This document shows positions 1 through 8,989 of a stretch of DNA of 22,505 bases, one piece after another. This DNA is from Hypsibius dujardini. Its lineage: Eukaryota > Tardigrada > Eutardigrada > Parachela > Hypsibiidae. The notes below the pieces were generated by a model that worked only from the letters and a program-made list of their open reading frames with translations, was not told the DNA's origin and searched no databases. The position numbers and the translations under genes were made by a program. Position 1 is the stretch's first letter. Each line of letters begins with the position of its first letter. The DNA lies in assembly GCA_001579985.1 (NCBI GenBank), contig LRSR01014025.1, positions 1 to 22,505 of the forward strand, given 5' to 3'.

Positions 1-306
1 TTGCAGAGGGATGTGGACGTTAAATTCGTGAATTTGCCACATGTGTGCGAAAGCCAACCAAAAAGTTGTTTCCTGTACTGTGAACAACATTTGCCTGTAG
101 CCATCCAACTGAAGCTGCCTAGTACCAGGAAAGAAGTCTTGAATTCTAAAAACGCGACCAGCAGCTTGTCGAAATCCACTGCCGTCTCCGTTGTATTTGA
201 CGAAATGATCGAAGAGAATAGCGTTACCGACATGGACCCTCCCGACACAAAGCCGCAAGCCAATTCGTGCGCCAATTCGGCCAGCTTAAACTCGGTGATA
301 CAATAA
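1..306 (+). CDS. 3' terminal exon of an unrecognised gene (partial)
   Basis: The first six bases, ttgcag, look like a 3' splice site, so the exon probably starts at base 7. It stays open for 99 codons to TAA at 304-306. The product has a compact Cys/His cluster (C-x6-C-x3-C-x2-H, ending CFLYCEQH), followed by a polar Ser/Asn/Thr-rich tail with many acidic residues. The cluster resembles small zinc-binding modules, including cysteine clusters found with KDZ-type transposases. A degenerate KDZ gene lies 2 kb downstream on the same strand, but nothing joins the two, so the link is speculation. The upstream part of the gene is outside the window. I do not recognise the protein. The stop overlaps an AATAAA at 302-307, which supports a genuine last exon. 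Confidence 0.45.
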   Translation: MQRDVDVKFVNLPHVCESQPKSCFLYCEQHLPVAIQLKLPSTRKEVLNSKNATSSLSKSTAVSVVFDEMIEENSVTDMDPPDTKPQANSCANSASLNSVIQ

Positions 307-307
307 A
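302..307 (+). terminator. Polyadenylation signal AATAAA
   Basis: AATAAA overlaps the TAA stop of the terminal exon at 304-306. It is the only canonical signal close to that stop, though a 3' UTR this short would be unusual. A second AATAAA-like run is near 440-447. Confidence 0.35.
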
Positions 308-1061
308 TCTATCAGTTCTTGATTTTTGTACTTCTACTTCAGCTTATTTGGGTTATTGAAATCAAGTTTTTCCATTTTTCATCAACATTAAACGAAATTT
401 AGTAATAAAAGCTTGAGTGGCTTAACTTGTAAATAATATAATAAAAATAATTATGTCGACTATTGCTAAACTGAAACATAAACTCCACTAGATCTGAAAT
501 TGCGATATCGTTGATATTGTTTCAATAAATGGTGGTCTCAACGCAAGATTGCAAAAGCGTTCAAACTGTGGATTACAATATTGCCCTTATCAAAATTGAG
601 ACCAGAACCGATTTTTGTCAAAACACTGTTCAACTTTATGGAACCGAGCTATGAGACGTCTCTGAACCTCTTGTATTGCTGCCGGCGTGAAGTAGACGCT
701 AGGCCCTTAGCTTTGATGCCACCACCCAGCCCCCCCCCCATTTTCGAAAGTAAGTCTGTTGACCACAATTGGATCAAAAATTAGATTTTGGAATAGAACA
801 GCGTAACCGATTCCTTAATTTAAACGATTTAAAACATAAGATTTTTTGCCGTGAAGACAACACCCCCCCCCGAACTGCTGAAAGTTTGCCAAAACATATT
901 GGCTTTACCAATAAAAATGAAATGCATTTTAATGATGCTCGAATTTACTGCTATAATAGTTTTGTTCAGACTCCCATGTTTTGATTTCAGTGAGAAGGTC
1001 AAGCTGCAAAGACCATGACAGTTTTTTTGCTGGATAAAACTAGTGTTGCCGAATGAAACTA
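308..1061. other. Intergenic stretch with no supported gene
   Basis: This is AT-rich sequence with two short overlapping open frames (581-784 and 769-984). Neither shows a recognisable domain, signal peptide or splice context. C-rich homopolymers are present (729-738 and 863-870). I see nothing functional that I can support. Confidence 0.4.
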
Positions 1062-1206
1062 CTGTACTGCCGCGTTAGCTTCGCGCACTGCAAGAGCATT
1101 ACTTCGTTATCCTAGCCCGGAGCGCACGTAAACTCATGCGCGGATCCATAGGTCTAAGTTTACGGTGGGTCTACTTCTACTGCGCGAAGCTAACGCGGCA
1201 GTACAG
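1062..1206. mobile_element. 145-bp hairpin MITE, TA target
   Basis: Perfect 26-bp terminal inverted repeats lie at 1062-1087 and 1181-1206, beginning CTGTACTGCCGCG. TA precedes the left end (1060-1061); the right flank is CA, probably a mutated TA. The interior of about 93 bp has no coding capacity. The outer bases CTGTACTG[CT]CGCG match the ends of the pogo-like element at 11271-12862, so it may have been mobilised by a transposase of that group. That link is inference. Confidence 0.75.
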
Positions 1207-1253
1207 CAATTAGGTGGATAATTACAGTTTTCGCCCTCATTAAGCTTAACATA

Positions 1254-2215
1254 CCGGGTGTCAACTTATTTTTGAACTTTTTCTTCAACAGCTCGCACGT
1301 CAACAGAATACAAAAACACCAAAAACTAAAACAGCCAAAAGATAGACAATTTTATACGTAAGAATAAACTTAATTGCATGATTTCAATCCATCAATCAAT
1401 GGCACAATCATGTGTGGAAAAATAAAGATGACCAGAAACTAGCAATGTCCCCATTGTCTTTTATGCTCAAATGCCTCATACTCCCTCTTCAATATATTTC
1501 TCAGTTTATGCCCGTTTGAGACAAAACTAACTTCGGCTAGTTGCGCCTTGAATTGGCTGAGTTAGAATAATAACAATTTGAAAAGGCTGTTTATCTGAGA
1601 CAAAAAATTGCTCGGAATGACAGAAGGGAAGTATTCTTCCCAGAAAGTTGCTCCTCACGCGCGCAGCGGTGTCCTAATTCTAAGCTCAGTCACACAAGAC
1701 TATGAATGGCACCATAGCGTCGCCCAAACTCGTCTTAATAAAAAACATTTATCCTGATTTGTGGGTAGAGGGAATTGGTGAAATTCAGGCTTGACAGCTG
1801 CGACTGATAATCAGTCATTAAAGGTAGCGAAAAAAGATCTCCTCGTGTTCAGCGAGGTCAGCGGAAACTACTTGAACTTCTTCCCATCGTATATTTGGCT
1901 GAAACACTTGCTGTATCAGCGATTGCTAACAAGAATCGCAATGTTTGTTTACATTGGGAAAAGTCTGGATAATGATTGCAGACTTCAATGTATCTAATCT
2001 TTGGTAACTGGTGTGAAATCCAAGGGAATTTTGGCAATTTGGTGCTCTAGGGAGACCGTGAAAAAAAGTAAACAAAGCCAGCTTCCAACAAACTGGAGAC
2101 CACAATACTAGAGAGAAGTTTCTCTATCGAATGAGTGGTGATCTACTTTTCCCCGTCCAAGGGGAGAGGCGTTGTAGTCGTTTTAAGTTTCGTTCAAAAA
2201 TAAGTTGACACGCGG
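1254..2215. mobile_element. 962-bp non-autonomous TA-flanked DNA transposon
   Basis: 24-bp terminal inverted repeats with one mismatch lie at 1254-1277 and 2192-2215, starting CCG[GC]GTGTCAACTTATTTTT. Both ends are flanked by TA (1252-1253 and 2216-2217), the target duplication typical of Tc1/mariner-type elements. The interior holds only short meaningless open frames (for example 1791-1997), so it carries no transposase. Its right end lies 70 bp upstream of the first visible KDZ exon, so it probably landed in a KDZ intron or 5' region. Confidence 0.75.
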
Positions 2216-2316
2216 TACAGTACACGCACGTTACACCATCGCTAATACAAAGTTATAAACATTACGTTGTTTTCTCTTTATGTAGGAGTGAATCCATGTC
2301 TCAGATATACGTCATA

Positions 2317-2346
2317 CAGAAGTTAAACAACTTGATGGTACTCAGT
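2317..2346 (+). repeat. Left terminal inverted repeat of the mariner
   Basis: These 30 bp match the reverse complement of 3580-3609 except at position 5 (A versus G). The repeat is preceded by TA. Confidence 0.92.
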
Positions 2347-2464
2347 GACTCATGTTCACACCTGTACAGGGCGCCTTATCTGATTTTCAAATCTCATAAA
2401 CCCAACACGTGCTCCGCTCAATTTCGCATGTGTGATATATTTCTTGTCTCATTTGGATGCAAAG

Positions 2465-3552
2465 ATGGGTCGCAAACTAGATTTGGGTCTGAGGGAGTCT
2501 ATTTTGACATTGGTCAGTTTGAAATATTCATCCAGAAAATTGTGGAAGCATTGAAGGTCAGGAAGATCGTTGTTTCTCAAAAAGCAGTATCTAATCTCAT
2601 CAGAAAAAATAACAACAAGGAAGCCGGAAGTGATACTGCACCGTCATCGGTGAAACCCCGTGGCTCCCCGAAACTCCGAACTCCTGGTCTGGTGGCTGCC
2701 ATTGAAAAGGATCTCTCAGGACCGAATCCGCTGACCCGTTCTGCGTTATCCTTAAAGTACGGTGTGTCGGCTACAACTATTGCTAACGTCATTAGCCAGG
2801 ATTTGGAAGGGAAGGTGCGGAAAAAGTGCCGTGTTCATGCCCTATTGAACAAGCAGGCTAAACAACGGATGGACCGAGGCCCGAGGTTCCTGCGCTACAT
2901 CAATGGCCGTAAGTGGAAGAATGTTGTTACCACTGATGAGGCCTGGGTGTATCTGATTGACGTTAACGGAATCCGGAAGATTCACTACGAGTTTCGGGTA
3001 GAATGGAGTCCGGAAAGTTGGACCAATTTCTGGAAGGAATCTCACCCCAAGGGCGTCTTGTTTGTGGTCGGCGTTTGCTCCTGTGGAAAAACCGCAATCC
3101 GCTTCGTCAAACCCGGAGCGAAAATCAACAGTGAGCACTATATCCAACATGTTTTGAAGCCGCTTTTCAAAAAAGACATTCGGAAACTATTTTCGGGAGA
3201 GCTTATCAACAAAGTCGTCTTCCACCATGATAGTGCTCCAGCGCACTCTTCCGGAATCACCCAAGAATGGCTTCGAAATTCTGGAATCAAGTTCATTCCG
3301 AAAGAGCAATGGATGGGTAACAGCCCTGATCTGGCCCCCATGGATTTCTGTGTGAACGGTCTGTTTAAATGGAAGTTGTTTGACCAAGCTGCCACTACAG
3401 TGGCAAGTTTGGACCGGGTCATGCGATAGGTGTGGTTGAATTTGGATCAAAATAAAATTAATAACGCTTTGCGATTGTGGCCAAAACATGTTAAACTTAT
3501 GATAGAGAGGCAGGGGCTTCAAATCAAGTATGTTTTGAAAAATTCGAACTGA
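2465..3552 (+). pseudogene. Mariner DD37D (maT-type) transposase, inactivated
   Basis: The natural start is ATG 2465 (MGRKLDLGLRES), not the longer open frame from 2296, which begins outside the element. About 24 codons of the first helix-turn-helix are followed by a one-base loss in an A run near 2537; the frame then continues with IVEALKV and a second HTH-like region. KKCRVHALL corresponds to the mariner W-V-P-H linker. The catalytic triad is intact: Asp at 2935 (TTDEAW), Asp at 3229 (HHDSAPAH) and Asp at 3343 (NSPDLAPMD). The last two are separated by 37 residues. TAG at 3427-3429 interrupts the C-terminus, which otherwise stays open for 40 more codons to TGA 3550-3552. The unbroken gene would be about 360 residues. 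With both lesions no full-length enzyme can be made. Confidence 0.9.
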
Positions 3553-3579
3553 AATTGTGCACGCAGGAATTAATTGAAA

Positions 3580-3609
3580 ACTGAGTACCATCAAGTTGTT
3601 TAACCTCTG
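3580..3609 (-). repeat. Right terminal inverted repeat of the mariner
   Basis: This is the reverse-complement partner of 2317-2346. It is followed by the second TA copy at 3610-3611. Confidence 0.92.
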
Positions 3610-4140
3610 TAGTTATGGAGTGGCTGTTCAGGCGGCTTCAAAAGTTTCTGAAGAGTGATTGGCCAAAGGTGTTTCTAGCATATGATAATATGTAAGTCAG
3701 CGTTGCTTTTTACTGATACGGATTACTGCAACGCACAGAGACTTTTTTCAGGTGCAACTTTGTTCGCCTGAAAGCTCTCAAAGAGCCACTCCCAAGTGGT
3801 TTTCCGCTTGAATTCAGCGACATAAGATCACATATAGGCAAGATAATCGACGGCTGCACCTGCAGAACCACAAAGGAGAAAGTTGCAAGACTTCAATCCT
3901 GAGCAGTTTGCAAACATATATCCAGAGGTTGTCGAAACCAACACTATGGCCGCAGAACAGACCTTCAGTTGGCTGACTAAATATAAAAAGCTGCTTAATG
4001 CGATAAATTAAGACAACCAGCTATTCTTTGTCCATCGGCTCATTATCCGGAGAAATCTGTACAACAGCAAATGCCTGTGTAATGGTCAAACTCCACTGGC
4101 TCCATCTCCAAGGAGCTATCAGCAAAGACATGGTGTGTAG

Positions 4141-4481
4141 TTTAAAACACAATTGCTAACCCTATTCCGTATATCATCATACATAACTACAGTCTGTGAT
4201 TAGTGTATTACCCGTTATACTTTGTCTTGCAACTTCACATATTCCTGCTTTGAAATACTTTTTCAGTATATCTTTAAAACGCATATTATCAGAAGTTGAT
4301 TTCTTCCCTTGTATTGGTAAATATATTTCCGATGCAAAGGCATAAGAAGTATTGTTACGAAATACCACGACGTGCCAAGGCAGTCTGATTTAAAATATAA
4401 AATGCTGTTACAGGCTATGACTGACTATGCCATGCTACTGAATGACATACCGCGTTACGCCAGCCTCTGGTTAATTTTGGG
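4141..4481. other. Intergenic stretch with no supported gene
   Basis: AT-rich sequence between the KDZ remnant and a hairpin element. A 63-codon minus-strand open frame (4177-4368) shows no recognisable motif. The stretch may include the unrecognised 3' end of the KDZ element. Confidence 0.35.
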
Positions 4482-4596
4482 TACACATGTGGCAAATACC
4501 TTCAGCTAACCGAGTCTGGCCATTTACCTCGATATGTATGTGTTACCGAGGCAAATGGTCTGACTCGGTTAGCTAAAGGTATTTGCCACAGGTGTA
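4482..4596. mobile_element. Hairpin MITE of about 111 bp with TA flanks
   Basis: Two 50-bp arms (4482-4531 and 4547-4596) are inverted copies with about six mismatches, separated by a 15-bp loop. The arms contain GGCAAATACC and AGCTAACCGAGTC. Each arm ends in TA (4482-4483 and 4595-4596), so the element proper would be 4484-4594. It is almost entirely palindromic and would fold as a long hairpin in DNA or RNA. Confidence 0.7.
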
Positions 4597-4605
4597 GCCA
4601 AGACA

Positions 4606-4889
4606 CGTCATGCTGCGCCTAGCTACGTAGTGCTACGGCAGGCTACGTGATGCTACAGCTAGCTTTGTAGTGTTGCGGCTGGCTATATGGTGCTACGGCA
4701 TGTTACGTAATGCTACTGCATGCTACATTGTGTAACGTGGTCAAACGGCGTGCTATGAGATTCTCCGTGGTGCTACTGAAATGCGTGGTGCGACGGCATG
4801 CTACGGAAGGCAACGGTTTGCTTCGGCGTACCACGATTTACTGCCGGCTACTATGTGATGCTATGAAAAGCTATTGCATTCTATGTGAT
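4606..4889. repeat. Degenerate minisatellite, unit about 20-21 bp
   Basis: Imperfect tandem units resembling GCTACGTGATGCTACGGCAT recur clearly from about 4606 to 4735 and then decay towards 4889. The unit has many GCTAC/TGCTA steps. The open frame from 4710 that runs into receptor copy A is a by-product of this repeat, not a real N-terminus. Confidence 0.6.
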
Positions 4890-5984
4890 ATGATCTGCGA
4901 CCCTCACCCTGAATTTTTTTGGTGGCGCACAAAGTCGCCCGTACCTAACACCACCGCCAACATGACCCTCCACAACAATGCAATCGCAAACGCATTTTTC
5001 CTCGAACCATCGTGGACATTAACCTCGCTGTTCTACCTCGTGATCAGCACCGTTGGAGCGATCGGCAACGGTTCTACCCTCATCGCAATCCTCCGCAATC
5101 GTCGCCACCGAACAGTCCCGTTTCACGTCTACATTATTAACCTCCTGTCCTGCACCTGTTGGCCTGCCTGGTGCAGTACCCCATGGCGGTGATATTCGAA
5201 CGTTACTACCACCTACACTGGTACCTTGGCAAGTCCGCATGCTCCATCTTCCTATAATGCCAAAATGTCTTAGTGACAGGCATGGTCAACACCCACGCCA
5301 TTATTGCCGGCAACAGGGTGTGGGCAATCATCTTTCCACTGTCCTACCGTTCGCTTCACACCCGGCATTTCGCTATGGTTACATGCGGCATTATGTGGGT
5401 GATTGTGCATTTTTTTGAAGCCGGCTTCATCACATATGAATTCCGTGACCTTTACTACTCAGACACGGATGTTGAGAAATTGGGTTGTATCCTTAAGTCA
5501 ACCACGACGGTGATGGCCTGGGCTAAAGCTAGCGATGTAGCTGTTTTCGCACTGTCAATTCTGTTCGTCATACTGTCGTTCTCGGTTGTGTTGATCGTTC
5601 GAAACAGACGTCAGCGGCAGAAAGATTTAGAGGAGCACAACAACTTTTTAGCTAACGCAATGGTTCAACGTTGTGGACATCAGTGGCAGCGTCACACCCT
5701 ACCCTGGCCAAACGGAGGTCAAGCAAGTTTATCGTGCTGGCACTGCTGACGGTTAGCGGGACAGTATTTTACGTGCCGCAAATATTTTTCTATCTGCTGG
5801 TTGACTTTGTTCAGGGAGTTTTGGCCAGAATAAACTGGCCTTCAAGCTGTCACTTCTAGTTTACACCTGTCAGCCCATGGTCAATGCGATCTTGTTCGTA
5901 CTGGCGCTGGATCCCTTGCGGAGGAGTGTCGTGTGGTTGCTGACCTGTCGCGAACCAGTACGAATCCACGCTGCGAGCCAGTGA
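4890..5984 (+). pseudogene. Rhodopsin-like 7TM receptor, copy A, heavily disrupted
   Basis: This is homologous along its whole length to the intact receptor at 13969-15069. The likely start is ATG 4890 (MICDPHPEFF), giving an N-terminus with N-glycosylation sites before TM1 (FYLVISTVGAIGNG). Lesions: a one-base loss near 5151 (NLLS, then HLLACLVQYPM in another frame), TAA at 5255-5257 where the intact copy has Tyr, a frameshift around 5655-5665 in the third cytoplasmic loop, and another around 5826-5834 before TM7. The conserved N-R-V-W-A-I stretch after TM3 and the TM6 FYVPQ remain. The final frame ends at TGA 5984. The protein is clearly more diverged from copies B and C than they are from each other, so this is the oldest and most decayed member. 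Confidence 0.88.
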
Positions 5985-6399
5985 ATATCTGGGCTTCGCG
6001 TCTTTTACATTCTTAAACGTATTCAGACACGTTTTCAGATTTTTGTACGAAATCTGAGTCATGTCTGGTAATTTCACCTACATATTCAGTGCCAATGATT
6101 GCAGTTTAACACTATCGAACCTTCAAGCCGTTGTTATGATCCTGCCTCGTCATACAAAACATCTTCGAAACGAGGGCAATCAACGCCGGTTTCAATCAGT
6201 CAAATACCACTAATAACTGTCAATTTTGACTTCAATGTAAATAAAGGTTGTCCATCCCTCAAGAGCAGCCTCGCAAAAGACTTATGTGCTTTCGATCGAC
6301 TTCATTTTTTAATGCATTGTCTATGAAACAGCCTTATAACATTTTCATCTGTAATTATCGATGGGCGTTACCATCAGACACATCCGTGCCAGCATCGTG
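5985..6399. other. Intergenic stretch with no supported gene
   Basis: This lies between receptor pseudogene A and the duplicated block. A 75-codon open frame (6099-6326) has no motif and is not in the duplication, so I do not call it. Confidence 0.4.
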
Positions 6400-7281
6400 C
6401 ACGCTATAGTTGACTTGCACTCTGTTGTATTACCCACCTAAAGGATCAAACGCATTGAATTGGCTCGACTGAACCCAATTTTTTTTTTAATTTTCTATTC
6501 AACCCTTTACGTCATCGATCGCTGACTTCTTGTTTTTCTGATACGGACGCGTCCGTTGCCATTGGATTTCTGCAGCATCCAGGAATATGATGGTTTAAAG
6601 GGAAGAAAGATCGGGTGAAACGTTATTTCATCACATTTTCTCTGAGAAAAATATCAGCTCACATGGTTGAGCAGACGGTTGTGGACTGATTTGGCATTAA
6701 TAGACAAACGGATGAGGCGAATGGTGGTAATTGCATTTATATGTTGAATTACATTTACAGTTTTCATGAAGCGGAAGGGATTATAAATAATAATAACGGT
6801 GATTATCCTCGGCAGACATCACAACGAAGACTACGCAGAGCGTATGTTTCCCACGATATTACCAGAATATCTTCCCTTACGTTATCCGTCAACAAGGTGG
6901 GAGTACCAGTGCGAGATTAAGTGTTTTTGTGAATTGGCTTTTTTGTTCTCGGCTACCTTTCACTCGCATGCATTTGGCAATAATAATAGTTTCTATTCGA
7001 GCCATGCTGGTTAACGCGACACACAAAGCCGTACCGTCGCTTGCTCCGAATCCTCATACCTGATTGATTAGTAATCAATAATCAACACACCGATACCTTA
7101 AATCCTTGACATACCAAAGATACCTTAATGCCGGGTTTCAGGTTTAGCTGATCCATTTTCATTAGACTATGGCTGAAGAAAATATTACCTTGAAGGGGAC
7201 GATTGCGTACAAATTAATCCGCTGAATTATTCTGAAGAAAAATTAGCACATCACAAACAGATATAATCAAATCACAACTAG

Positions 7282-8384
7282 ATGAAAATGTGTTCCGTAC
7301 AATCTGATAAAAACGCAACCACCTTTCTCGCCTTTCTCAACGTGACATATCCCAAGAACGCAACCACAGACACAACCACATCAGTACCAGTTTGGACGTT
7401 CAGCGCATTCTTCTATCTCGTCATCAGCATCATCGGAGTTATCGGCAATGGATTCATCCTTCTCCTGATCATCTGCAACCGACGTCACCGCACTTCTCCC
7501 TTTAACTTCTCCGTCCTCAACCTTTTATCCGCCAATTTTTTGTCCTCACTTGTTCTGTATCCGATGTCAGTGTACTACGAACGTAACTACCACCACCCAA
7601 AGTGGTACTTTGGCATTCCGTCATTGAGTGTCTATCTATATTGTCAAAATGTTTTAGCCATGGGAATGGTTAACACCCACGCCATCATGGCCGCAACCGA
7701 GTATGGGCTATCATCTTTCCGGTGTCCTATCGTACCCACCACTCGCGGAAATTCGCAATGCTCACATGTCTCGTCATGTGGACGTATGTGCATATCTTTG
7801 ACGGTGGTTACATGATTTCTGCAGTCATTGACCTTTACTATCGTCTACCCCTTCTCAAACTGTCTGGATGCTTAAGTAAGCCCTCCCCAATGGTTCTGGC
7901 GTGGGCTAAAACAAACAATTTGGTAGTCTTTGCACTGCCTGTTCTACTTGTCATAGTTTCGTTCCCGGTTGTGATGGTCGTTCGAATCAGACGTCAACGA
8001 CAAAGAGATCGCGAGAGAGCTCATCAGCTGGTTAGCAACCATAATACTTCATCTACACAGGCATCAGTATTTGTGGTTGTGCAGCCAGCCCCGGTGAGAC
8101 GGAGTTCCGACAAGTTTATTGTACTGGCAGTGCTGACCGTTAGTGTTGCGGTGTTTTACGTGCCGCAAGTTGTCGTGTACCTGCTGGGAGACTTTGCAGG
8201 ATTGTTTGGGCAGAATGCCATGTTTTATACCTGTCAGACATTGATCGATCCCGTTTTACTCACTCTGGCGATTGAGCCGTTACGTCTGAGTGTACTACGG
8301 GTGCTAATCTGCTGTGGAACTGCACGAATACAAGCCTCCATCCAACGATTAAATACGGATTTACCTCTGGCGGATTTGCCCTAA
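7282..8384 (+). pseudogene. Rhodopsin-like 7TM receptor, copy B, single frameshift
   Basis: The open frame from ATG 7282 (MKMCSVQSDKN) covers the glycosylated N-terminus and TM1-TM3. A one-base deletion in an A run at 7695-7696 (GCAACCGAG versus GCAAACCGAG in copy C) then shifts the frame exactly at the N-R-V-W motif. The downstream frame encodes TM4-TM7 and ends at TAA 8384 with LPLADLP, like copy C. No other lesion is visible. An unshifted product would be 367 residues. It is either a very young pseudogene, a segregating null allele or a sequencing error. It is intronless. AATAAA lies at 8583-8588. Confidence 0.88.
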
Positions 8385-8582
8385 ACAAAGTTGTGTATTT
8401 CGTTTGTTAATATCAAATTATCATGCTGTTTGCTGTGGTAAACCCTTTGTCCTAGCATTATAATGTGTTCTAGTATTAGTTATTTGTGATGGTATTGGTT
8501 GTGAGTTGTCTGTAGCCCCGCCCAGATGCAGTTTTCGCATTTTCAGAGGCGTAGGAGGGGCATTCGGGCATCAAAGAGTCAT

Positions 8583-8588
8583 AATAAA
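8583..8588 (+). terminator. Polyadenylation signal after receptor B
   Basis: AATAAA about 200 bp past the stop at 8384; it is conserved at 15269-15274 in the duplicate. Confidence 0.5.
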
Positions 8589-8640
8589 AGAAACTAAACT
8601 AGGAACCTTCAAACAAAAAAGCGGGCTCTTACGTTATTAC

Positions 8641-8989
8641 GTTAGGATCACCACCCCTGCAGAGTTGATGGATTTTGATTGGTTTTGATGGATAGACTCG
8701 GAGATTGTAGTAATATGACAGCCCCACATGACATTACGTACGTTGATGTTTCGTCTGCATTTAGTTGCAACTTCGTTTCTTTTAACCCGTTTGTAGAATT
8801 AGAGTCAGTCATGTTTGCTAGACTTCAGACAAGCACACATCACTCTGTGCGCAACATAACAGCACCATGTGACGTCTCTTTCGGAAGCGCAGAATGGGCA
8901 CTGGGTCATCAAAGAGTTATACCTAAGGAAACCATAATAAGAATCCTAATTATTATCTGAAAAACCTTTGAGGACTGAAAAAAGCTAAT
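8641..8989. other. Non-coding stretch after the duplicated block
   Basis: The sequence at 8886-8925 (GGTCATCAAAGAGTTATA) weakly repeats the 3' UTR motif at 8560-8590 (GGGCATCAAAGAGTCATA), so part of this may be an older copy of the same 3' end. I support no gene here. Confidence 0.35.

Larger units (their letters stand above)
2317..3609 (+). mobile_element. maT-like mariner transposon, 1,293 bp, complete ends
   Basis: 30-bp terminal inverted repeats with one mismatch lie at 2317-2346 and 3580-3609, beginning CAG[AG]GTTAAACAACTTG. TA duplications flank both ends (2315-2316 and 3610-3611). The only gene inside is the transposase at 2465-3552. Ends, target site and the D-D37-D spacing of that protein place it in the mariner DD37D (maT) group. 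The element is inserted inside an exon of a KDZ-type transposase gene, so it is the younger of the two. A frameshift and a stop in the transposase make it non-autonomous. Confidence 0.92.
2286..4140 (+). pseudogene. Degenerate KDZ-type transposase, C-terminal part, split by a mariner
   Basis: After a 3' splice site (tgtag, ending 2285) an exon runs 2286-2316 and continues at 3612-3691 once the mariner and one TA copy are removed. It encodes SESMSQIY, then VMEWLFRRL, then LAYDNM. A 60-bp GT-AG intron (3692-3751) follows. The next exon gives CNFVRLKA, then an out-of-frame LHLQNHKGESCK, then FNPEQF and MAAEQTFSWLTKYKK. The order of an E-S-x-x-Q motif, a Y-D-x-x-C motif, an H-x-x-x-H...C motif and an E-Q-x-F-S-W-L motif is what I know from Kyakuja-Dileera-Zisupton transposases. 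Damage: two frameshifts (about 3853 and about 3888) and an in-frame TAA at 4009-4011. The remnant ends at TAG 4138-4140. The N-terminal part was not found. Confidence 0.7.
6400..8640 (+). repeat. Segmental duplication, copy 1 (carries receptor B)
   Basis: This aligns with about 13120-15322. The left edge is gradual (recognisable by 6441, AAGGATCAAA, matching 13167). The right edge is sharp: both copies read GGGCTCTTACGTTA and then diverge at 8641 and 15323. The upstream portion shows many substitutions and indels (about 40 bp net), while the last 580 bp are nearly identical. The block includes about 860 bp of upstream sequence, the receptor gene and its AATAAA signal. Confidence 0.9.

Noticed and set aside
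2296-2464. Upstream part of the long open frame that covers the mariner transposase
   Set aside because: It begins before the left end of the element and in a frame different from the true N-terminus at 2465. It is KDZ exon plus mariner 5' sequence read by chance.
2577-3594. Four minus-strand open frames across the mariner
   Set aside because: They are antisense shadows of the transposase gene; the plus strand carries the conserved motifs.
4710-4889. Start of receptor A placed at 4710
   Set aside because: That stretch is minisatellite sequence; the family N-terminus fits ATG 4890.
6799-7014. 71-codon open frame upstream of receptor B
   Set aside because: The duplicated copy near 13500-13720 has an indel that breaks the frame, so the conservation is not protein-level.
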